A stretch of 10,214 nt of DNA from CAZMGD01 sp964565705 (GTDB lineage: Bacteria; Actinomycetota; Acidimicrobiia; Acidimicrobiales; Ilumatobacteraceae): contig CAZMGD010000130.1 of assembly GCA_964565705.1 (NCBI GenBank), positions 1 to 10,214 on the forward strand, in the 5' to 3' direction. Below, in pieces: positions 6,509-10,214 of this stretch. Under the pieces are notes generated by a model that was given only the letters and a program-made list of their open reading frames with translations, searched no databases and was not told the origin of the DNA. The translations under genes and the position numbers were made by a program. Position 1 is the stretch's first letter. Each line of letters opens with the position of its first letter.

Positions 6509-6527
6509 CCCGCGGCGGTCGGATCAC
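6505..6527. terminator. Hairpin between converging genes, containing both stop codons
   Basis: GTGACCCG (6505-6512) pairs with CGGATCAC (6520-6527) except for one C-A mismatch, around a 7-base loop. The left arm holds the TGA of the SnoaL-like gene and the right arm holds the TGA of the SDR gene, read on the other strand. Its place between two converging genes only 15 bp apart suits a bidirectional terminator. Neither side has a T-run, so intrinsic termination would be weak. Confidence 0.4.
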
Positions 6528-7354
6528 TTGGCGGTGAAGCCGGCGTCGACCGGGAGCGTGACGCCGGTGATGAACTTGGCGGCGTCGGACGCGAGGAACA
6601 CGACGGTGTCGGAGATGTCGTTGGCGTCGAGCACTTCGACGGGGAGCGAGTTGGTCAGCGAGCTCACCGCATCCGGGAACGACGCGAGGAACTGCCCCAT
6701 CGCCTCGTTCTCGATCATCGTGGTTCGCACCCCGGTCGGGTGGATCGAGTTGACGCGGATGCTGTGATGGGCGAGCGAGTTCGCGAACGACCGCATCAGC
6801 CCGACGACGCCGTGCTTGCTGGCGCCATAGGCCTCGTTGCCGATCTGGCCGCGTGCGCCGAGCCCCTTGAGCCCCGCCGTCGACGACGTCAGCACGATCG
6901 ACCCGCCCCTGCCGCCGTCGATGATGGCAGGCGCCGTGGCTCGGACGGTGTTCCAGACGCCGGTGAGGTTGACGGCGATGACCTCGTTCCAGGTCCGTGC
7001 GAGCAGGTCCTCGTCATCGAAGTCCATGATCATGCCGGCGACGCCGGCGTTGGCGACGACGACGTCGATCCGGCCGAACTCGGCCATCGCGGCGTCGGCG
7101 CCAGCCTTCAGCTGCTGGAAGTCACGGACGTCGGCCTCGCGGGCGATGACTCGCCGTCCCTCCTTCTCGACGAGCGCCGCGGTCTCGGCGAGATCGTCCG
7201 CCGACGCCATCGGGTACGGCACCTCCGGGATGTCGCCGCAGACGTCGACGGCGACGATGTCGGCTCCTTCAGCCGCCAGCCGCACCGCGTGCGACCGCCC
7301 CTGACCTCGGCCGGCGCCGGTGATGTACGCCACTCGTCCGTCCAGTTGTCCCAT
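6524..7354 (-). CDS. Mycofactocin-coupled SDR family oxidoreductase
   Basis: This 276-residue cytoplasmic NAD(P)-dependent dehydrogenase has a Rossmann fold. Landmarks: cofactor loop T12-G-A-G-R-G-Q-G19, D37 in 'AVDVC' (NAD preference), D75-V, N102-A-G104, N129, S157-S158, and active-site Y176-x3-K180. The stretch 'RGQGRSHAVRLAAEGADIVA', the 'VDVC' followed by a loop of about 15 residues, then DDLAETAALVEKEGRRVIA and 'READVRD' are hallmarks of the mycofactocin-coupled SDR group (TIGR03971). In characterised cases that group holds its nicotinamide cofactor tightly and passes electrons to mycofactocin. The loop between V36 and the first helix, and the spacing between S158 and Y176, are longer than in ordinary SDRs, as that group shows. 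Substrate, presumably an alcohol or ketone, is unknown. ATG 7354 is chosen because AGGGGG lies 7 bases before it; the open frame extends 12 codons further upstream without support. No mycofactocin biosynthesis gene is in the window. Confidence 0.92.
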   Translation of the reverse strand: MGQLDGRVAYITGAGRGQGRSHAVRLAAEGADIVAVDVCGDIPEVPYPMASADDLAETAALVEKEGRRVIAREADVRDFQQLKAGADAAMAEFGRIDVVVANAGVAGMIMDFDDEDLLARTWNEVIAVNLTGVWNTVRATAPAIIDGGRGGSIVLTSSTAGLKGLGARGQIGNEAYGASKHGVVGLMRSFANSLAHHSIRVNSIHPTGVRTTMIENEAMGQFLASFPDAVSSLTNSLPVEVLDANDISDTVVFLASDAAKFITGVTLPVDAGFTAK

Positions 7355-7361
7355 GTGTCTG

Positions 7362-7367
7362 CCCCCT
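7362..7367 (-). promoter_or_regulatory. Shine-Dalgarno of SDR gene
   Basis: On the minus strand AGGGGG is followed by 7 bases and ATG at 7354. It fixes the SDR start against the in-frame ATG at 7390. Confidence 0.6.
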
Positions 7368-7373
7368 GTTCGC

Positions 7374-7394
7374 GCGTGCGACGCATGCAACCTA
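7374..7394 (-). promoter_or_regulatory. Possible -10 and operator-like palindrome upstream of SDR gene
   Basis: On the minus strand TAGGTT (7394-7389) fits the TANNNT -10 pattern. Immediately downstream is a 15-bp near-palindrome (7374-7388), GCRTGCG-N-CGCAYGC in outline, with one mismatched pair and an odd centre. It would cover the predicted transcription start, a position used by repressors. No -35 match is seen. Both calls are positional inferences. Confidence 0.3.
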
Positions 7395-7398
7395 CGCC

Positions 7399-7418
7399 GC
7401 GTCGAGCAGCGCTCGCGC
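7399..7418 (-). terminator. Possible hairpin terminator after DUF1801 gene
   Basis: CGAGC (7403-7407) pairs with GCTCG (7411-7415) around a 3-base loop, and GCG/CGC outside it extends the stem past a single-base bulge. It starts 22 bases beyond the DUF1801 stop on the minus strand and before the proposed SDR promoter. No T-run follows, so it may be weak or fortuitous. Confidence 0.3.
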
Positions 7419-7439
7419 CGGGTCGCAGACGCCTCGGGC

Positions 7440-7847
7440 TCAATCCTCGATCGGTTCGGGCGCTGCGCCGCGCGCTTGGGTGAGGAGGCTGGCGATCTGC
7501 GCGATCAGCTCGTACGGGACGGGCTCCGCCAGGGGAAACTTCGCTGTGGCCGCACCCGAGCGGTAGCTCGCTACCTTCGCCTCGTACTCGGCGTCGCCGG
7601 CGGGGATCGGATAGACGCTGACGTGGTGCTTCCAGCCGGCGAAGTGCACCACGGGACGCCCGCCGAGCGTCAGGGTCGCCATGTTGTAGCTGATCGTCTC
7701 GGCTGCCCCGGGCACGGCTGCGTGCACGGTCCGGCGGATCTCAGCGAGGACCTGTCGCGCCTCCTGGGGAAAGCTGGCGATGTAGTCGTCGACGGACGCG
7801 AACGTGGTGGCCACCTCGATGAGACGGTACGGGGTCGTCGCTCTCAT
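7440..7847 (-). CDS. DUF1801 domain protein (second, distinct copy)
   Basis: This 135-residue soluble protein has the DUF1801 signature. It includes F16-x-S-V-D-D-Y-I23 followed by 'VLAEIRRTVHAAVPGAAETI', then S53-Y-N-M with L-T-L-G-G-R-P-V-V-H-F-A-G-W-K-H-H-V-S-V-Y-P80, and a C-terminal 'AKFPLAEPVPYELI' segment common in the family. This is closer to the classical DUF1801 consensus than the protein at 166-579, so the two are not a recent tandem duplication. Its role is unknown. ATG 7847 is used here, but GTG 7814 would start the protein at VATTFASVDD, nearly the usual family N-terminus, and is a serious alternative. Neither has a clear ribosome-binding site. It lies between the PKD lipoprotein (44 bp upstream) and the SDR (85 bp downstream). 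Confidence 0.88.
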   Translation of the reverse strand: MRATTPYRLIEVATTFASVDDYIASFPQEARQVLAEIRRTVHAAVPGAAETISYNMATLTLGGRPVVHFAGWKHHVSVYPIPAGDAEYEAKVASYRSGAATAKFPLAEPVPYELIAQIASLLTQARGAAPEPIED

Positions 7848-7891
7848 CGGCGAGCTGGCATCGACGCATCGGCTCGGGTCGCAGGCGTCGC

Positions 7892-8287
7892 TCAGCACAC
7901 GATGTCGTTCCGGACGGTCTTGGTCACCGAGTCCGTCTCGGACCCGCGGCCGACGGTGAGCGTCACCTCCTCGGCAGTGTGGACACCGTGTTCGTAGGTC
8001 GGATGCTGCTCGTCCGATGCCGAACCATCCGGGAAGGTCCAATGCCACGTCGTCGGACCGCCCGTCGACGTGTCGGTGAAGTCGACCGCCACCGACGGGC
8101 AGAACGTGGGCCGCGTGGTGTCCAGCTTCACCGAGAACTCGAAGTCGGCGACGAGCCCGGTTGGATCGGTCTCCTCCGCATCGGCTGGCCGCGCCGTCCG
8201 CTCGGTCGTGTAGGTGTCCGTCCCACCACGGCACGACGCGAGCACGAGCAGCAGGGCGATGGCGGCGAGCACTGGTCCACGTCTCAT
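7892..8287 (-). CDS. Small PKD-domain lipoprotein
   Basis: This 131-residue exported lipoprotein has a signal R2-R3 then hydrophobic 6-17 and lipobox L16-A-S-C19, so Cys19 would be lipidated after cleavage. A short Thr/Glu/Asp-rich linker (about 20-44) leads to one immunoglobulin-like PKD domain. Its markers are V68-D-F-T-D-T-S-T-G, P78-T-T-W-H-W-T-F-P-D-G, then 'SDEQHPTYEH' and 'EEVTLTVGRGSETDSVTKTV'. The central 'W-x-F-G-D-G' motif has Pro in place of the first Gly (F85-P-D-G88). Two further cysteines, C63 at the start of the domain and C131 as the final residue, could form a disulfide closing the sandwich. PKD domains usually mediate surface binding or spacing; here nothing enzymatic is attached. 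The open frame continues upstream into the PPOX gene region, but the signal peptide sets the start at ATG 8287. No Shine-Dalgarno is visible. Confidence 0.85.
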   Translation of the reverse strand: MRRGPVLAAIALLLVLASCRGGTDTYTTERTARPADAEETDPTGLVADFEFSVKLDTTRPTFCPSVAVDFTDTSTGGPTTWHWTFPDGSASDEQHPTYEHGVHTAEEVTLTVGRGSETDSVTKTVRNDIVC

Positions 8288-8345
8288 GCCGACGTCGACG
8301 ATCGGTCTGCTGTGCCGGTTACCTGCTCGTTCTGTGCGCTGTGGG

Positions 8346-8735
8346 TCACGCCGGTGGCAGGTTGAAGGAGCGCACCCAATCCGGATGGATCCGGATGATC
8401 TCGGGGCTGAAGCCGTCCCCTGGCGGCTCGACGTCGCGCAGCGCTTCGGCAGTGCCTCGGATCTCGAGGCAGATGGGGTGCCAGCCTTCGGAGGTGTCGA
8501 CGACGTCGACGACGAACGCGACACGTGAGCCGGCCTCGACGTTGCGGAACTTCTTCGTCTGTCCCATCCTCATCCCGCCGATGTCGACGGTGTCGTCCGC
8601 CCGGACGAAGTAGGTCACCGGGGCGTTGCCGACCGTACCGTCGGTCGCGACCGTCGCCAGGCGTCCGAGACGCTGGCTCGTCAGCCACGACCGCTCCTCT
8701 GCACTGAACCCTTGGAACGTCATGTGTTCCAGCAT
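8346..8735 (-). CDS. PPOX-class flavin/F420-dependent oxidoreductase-like protein
   Basis: This 129-residue split-beta-barrel protein of the pyridoxamine 5'-phosphate oxidase superfamily resembles the actinobacterial group annotated as PPOX class F420-dependent (MSMEG_5819/OxyR-like, TIGR04023). Characteristic elements are F10-S-x-E-E-x-x-x-L-x-S-Q-R-L-G-R-L-A-T-V29, D-G33, A-P-V-T-Y-F, D51-I-G-G-M, T60-K-K-F-R-N-V66, 'RVAFVVDVVD', then 'CLEIRGTAEAL' and 'IIRIHPDWVRSFNL' at the end. The T-K-K-F-R-N segment is the usual cofactor-phosphate contact. F420, FMN and heme-binding members cannot be separated by eye. The start is uncertain: ATG 8735 gives MLEHMTFQGF, while ATG 8723 gives MTFQGF, which is closer to the family N-terminus. 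A GGGGG run sits directly before 8735 and 12 bases before 8723. It follows the ACAD-fold gene by 68 bp, with hairpins between them. Confidence 0.88.
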   Translation of the reverse strand: MLEHMTFQGFSAEERSWLTSQRLGRLATVATDGTVGNAPVTYFVRADDTVDIGGMRMGQTKKFRNVEAGSRVAFVVDVVDTSEGWHPICLEIRGTAEALRDVEPPGDGFSPEIIRIHPDWVRSFNLPPA

Positions 8736-8740
8736 CCCCC

Positions 8741-8775
8741 ATCGCGCGGCACACGCGCGATCAGGTGCTGCCTGA
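8741..8775 (-). terminator. Two adjacent hairpins between ACAD-fold and PPOX genes
   Basis: A perfect 8-bp stem, ATCGCGCG (8741-8748) and CGCGCGAT (8754-8761), encloses a 5-base loop. Next to it TCAGG (8761-8765) and CCTGA (8771-8775) make a 5-bp stem with a 5-base loop. The two share base 8761. On the minus strand they fall 29-63 bases after the ACAD-fold stop and just before the PPOX start, so they may end transcription or act as an attenuator. No T-run is present. Confidence 0.4.
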
Positions 8776-8803
8776 CGGCCACCTCAATGGATGTACGTCG
8801 TCG

Positions 8804-10003
8804 TCAGCCCCAACGTTGCGGGCTGTCGGGGTCGATCCCGAGACACAGCTTGCCGATGAGCTCCGGTGCCAGCAGCCGGTTGCCTGGGTGGAACCGGCCC
8901 ATGCGGATGTCTCGGAACAGCTGCTCGAGCCGGTTGGCGCGGAACGCTCCGGCGCCACCGGAGAGATCGAGTGCCCGGTCGACGATGTCGTACGCGGTGT
9001 TGATGACGACCTGGCGGGTGGCAACGAGGCGCACGGGCCAGTCCTCGTGCTGCACGCCGGCTTCCCAGTCGGTGGCCGTGCGGTCGAGGAGCGCGTCGGC
9101 GGCGTCGTAGGCCATGCGCATTCTGGCCACGTGGTGTTGCACTTCGGGGTGGTGGGCCATCGAGTGGGTGAGGGCGATCGACCTCCGCGTCGGCATCTTG
9201 GCCACCGTGATGTCGAACGCGCGGCGTCCAGCACCGTGGTAGATGGCGGCGAAGCCGGTGAGCGCCCAGGCGAAGATCCCGACGTGGAACGGCCCGGCGC
9301 CGGCGAACCCGGCGGGGCACACCACCGGGCACAGCTCGTCGGGACAGAACGCCTTGTCGAGGACGGTGTCCTGACTCTGCGTGGCGCGCATCCCCAGCGT
9401 GTCCCACGTGTCGACGATCTCGAGCCCCGGGGTGTCGCGCGGCAGGAACCCGTGCACGATCCTGGGGCCGGCCGGGTCCGAGGTGTCCATGGCGTGGAAG
9501 CCGGCGTACGTCCACACCGGGGTCAGGCTGCCGAAGATCTTGTGACCGCTGATCGACCAGCCGCCGTCGACACGCTCAGCAGTCGTGGTCGACAGCAGCA
9601 GGGGCATATCGTTGCCCGCCTCGCCGTGGATCGCCGCGAACACCTCCCCCTCGGCCGCCCGCTCGAGGATGAAGCGGCAGGACTCGTCCCCCATCTTCAA
9701 CAGGTCGGCGGCGAGGCCCGTCCAGTAGATGTGCATGTTCACGGCCAGCGCCGTCGCTGGTGCGACGTAGCCCAATCGCTGGGCCAGCTGGATGTAGCCG
9801 TGGAGCCCCAGCCCGGCGCCGCCGTACTCCGTCGGCAGTGCACACGACAGATAGCCCGACTCGCGCAACTCGGCGAAGTCCTCGTCGAAGAACCGGTTGG
9901 CGCGGTCGTACTCGGGTGCCCGCTGGTCGAAGCGGGCCAACATCTCCTCGGTCAGCAGGGCGTCAAGCGACGCCGTCGCCTCCATCGGATTGCTCTGGGT
10001 CAT
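8804..10003 (-). CDS. Acyl-CoA dehydrogenase-fold flavoenzyme, atypical C-terminus
   Basis: This 399-residue cytoplasmic FAD/FMN-type protein has the three-part acyl-CoA dehydrogenase fold. The N-terminal helical domain includes L56-P-T-E-Y-G-G-A-G. The middle beta domain has 124-133 (A-I-H-G-E-A-G-N-D-M) where ordinary members show 'lTEpxaGSD', then 'GWSISGHKIFGSL', the usual 'G-x-K-x-F/W-I-S' region. The C-terminal helices contain S348-G-G-A-G and F363-R-D-I-R, the normal cofactor contacts. The ending R-F-H372-P-G-N-R-L-L with 'PELIGKLCLGID' replaces the 'YEGTxxI' motif whose Glu is the base in MCAD-type enzymes. The protein may therefore be a dehydrogenase with its base elsewhere, or a related flavin monooxygenase. 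I recall similar endings in uncharacterised actinobacterial members. ATG 10003 is set by AAGGA six bases upstream, shortening the longest open frame by 43 codons. Substrate unknown; no acyl-CoA ligase or ETF gene is nearby. Confidence 0.88.
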   Translation of the reverse strand: MTQSNPMEATASLDALLTEEMLARFDQRAPEYDRANRFFDEDFAELRESGYLSCALPTEYGGAGLGLHGYIQLAQRLGYVAPATALAVNMHIYWTGLAADLLKMGDESCRFILERAAEGEVFAAIHGEAGNDMPLLLSTTTAERVDGGWSISGHKIFGSLTPVWTYAGFHAMDTSDPAGPRIVHGFLPRDTPGLEIVDTWDTLGMRATQSQDTVLDKAFCPDELCPVVCPAGFAGAGPFHVGIFAWALTGFAAIYHGAGRRAFDITVAKMPTRRSIALTHSMAHHPEVQHHVARMRMAYDAADALLDRTATDWEAGVQHEDWPVRLVATRQVVINTAYDIVDRALDLSGGAGAFRANRLEQLFRDIRMGRFHPGNRLLAPELIGKLCLGIDPDSPQRWG

Positions 10004-10009
10004 CAGGTG

Positions 10010-10014
10010 TCCTT
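10010..10014 (-). promoter_or_regulatory. Shine-Dalgarno of ACAD-fold gene
   Basis: On the minus strand AAGGA precedes ATG 10003 by 6 bases. The upstream in-frame ATG at 10132 has no such site and would add a stretch unlike the family. Confidence 0.7.
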
Positions 10015-10083
10015 TCCGGGTCAGCGCGCACGGGCGTGACCGGTCCGGGCCTGTCCAACGTCGACGATTGCCCACGGCTCGAG

Positions 10084-10095
10084 GGTCGTACGACC
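10084..10095. promoter_or_regulatory. 12-bp perfect palindrome upstream of ACAD-fold gene
   Basis: GGTCGTACGACC is perfectly symmetric and lies 81-92 bases before the ATG of the ACAD-fold gene, within the only intergenic space (10004-10174) in front of it. Position suits an operator or activator site. Two shorter 8-bp palindromes, GACCGGTC (10038-10045) and CGTCGACG (10059-10066), are also present, which is common in GC-rich DNA. I recognise no regulator consensus. Confidence 0.3.
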
Positions 10096-10138
10096 ATCGC
10101 GGCGCTTCCCGACACATGCCCATCTGTGCCACTCCACC

Positions 10139-10156
10139 GCCTGCCCCCTTGCAGGC
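10139..10156 (-). terminator. Possible hairpin after the right-edge gene
   Basis: GCCTGC (10139-10144) and GCAGGC (10151-10156) form a 6-bp stem with a 6-base loop. It is about 18 bases beyond the stop codon of the partial minus-strand gene. No T-run follows. Confidence 0.25.
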
Positions 10157-10174
10157 AACCGTGCGCGCCCCGCG

Positions 10175-10214
10175 TCAAAGGTACGCCTGCAGCGCCTCGA
10201 CGTCACGCAAAAAG
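10175..10214 (-). CDS. C-terminal end of an unidentified minus-strand gene
   Basis: The last 12 codons before a TGA (10177-10175 on the minus strand) read FLRDVEALQAYL. An amphipathic ending of the type D-V-E-A-L-x-A-Y-L is common at the end of cytochrome c-like domains and quinoprotein dehydrogenases, but also in unrelated helical proteins, so no product is assigned. The same strand and the 171-bp gap to the ACAD-fold start make it the upstream neighbour. It could equally be a chance open stretch, since only 40 bases are visible. Confidence 0.4.
   Translation of the reverse strand, partial: FLRDVEALQAYL

Noticed and set aside
166..7847. The two DUF1801 genes as a recent duplication
   Set aside because: Their sequences share only the family pattern and differ in core motifs, so they look like distant family members.
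8765..10039. 424-codon open frame on the plus strand opposite the ACAD-fold gene
   Set aside because: No motif is visible; the composition is that of a mirror frame, and the minus-strand gene has clear family signatures and a ribosome-binding site.
1..10214. CRISPR arrays, tRNA or rRNA genes, insertion sequences, phage or toxin-antitoxin genes
   Set aside because: No repeat-spacer periodicity, no tRNA-like cloverleaf noticed, no transposase or integrase motifs and no terminal inverted repeats were seen.

Overview
The window is strongly GC-rich bacterial DNA. Lipoproteins with Thr/Ser-rich linkers, a mycofactocin-type short-chain dehydrogenase, an F420-type PPOX flavoprotein and an ACAD-fold enzyme point to a high-GC actinobacterium. 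The closest fit is an Acidimicrobiia lineage (Ilumatobacter-like), but this is an inference from gene style and not a database match. I see no rRNA, tRNA, CRISPR array, insertion sequence or phage gene.

Layout. (1) At 1-1004 there is the last 22 codons of a VOC/glyoxalase-fold gene (+), a DUF1801 gene (-), and a stretch of about 425 bp without an intact gene that holds a frameshifted remnant of a P-loop nucleotide kinase-like gene. (2) At 1005-4725 (+) there is a tight peptide/nickel-class ABC importer cluster: a lipoprotein substrate-binding protein, a DppB-type permease and a DppC-type permease. The DppC protein has two extra N-terminal membrane segments. No ATPase subunit follows. (3) At 4812-6508 (+) an amidohydrolase_2 family metal-dependent hydrolase/decarboxylase is followed 17 bp later by a SnoaL/NTF2-like protein. 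Together with the importer this looks like an uptake-and-degrade module for an unknown organic substrate. (4) At 6524-10003 (-) the direction reverses. In transcription order the genes are an ACAD-fold flavoenzyme, a PPOX-class flavin/F420 protein, a small PKD-domain lipoprotein, a second DUF1801 protein and a mycofactocin-coupled SDR. (5) At the right edge lies the last 12 codons of another minus-strand gene.

The two gene blocks converge at 6508/6524. The 15 bp between them form the core of a hairpin that includes both stop codons. Good Shine-Dalgarno sequences fix the starts of the binding protein, the amidohydrolase, the SDR and the ACAD-fold gene. These starts lie downstream of the longest possible open frames. 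Several short perfect or near-perfect palindromes sit just upstream of genes and are candidate operators, but none matches an operator I can name.

I did not find a clear new biological system. The points most worth following are the unusual DppC architecture with no partner ATPases, the ACAD-fold enzyme without the usual catalytic-Glu motif, and the decayed kinase remnant.
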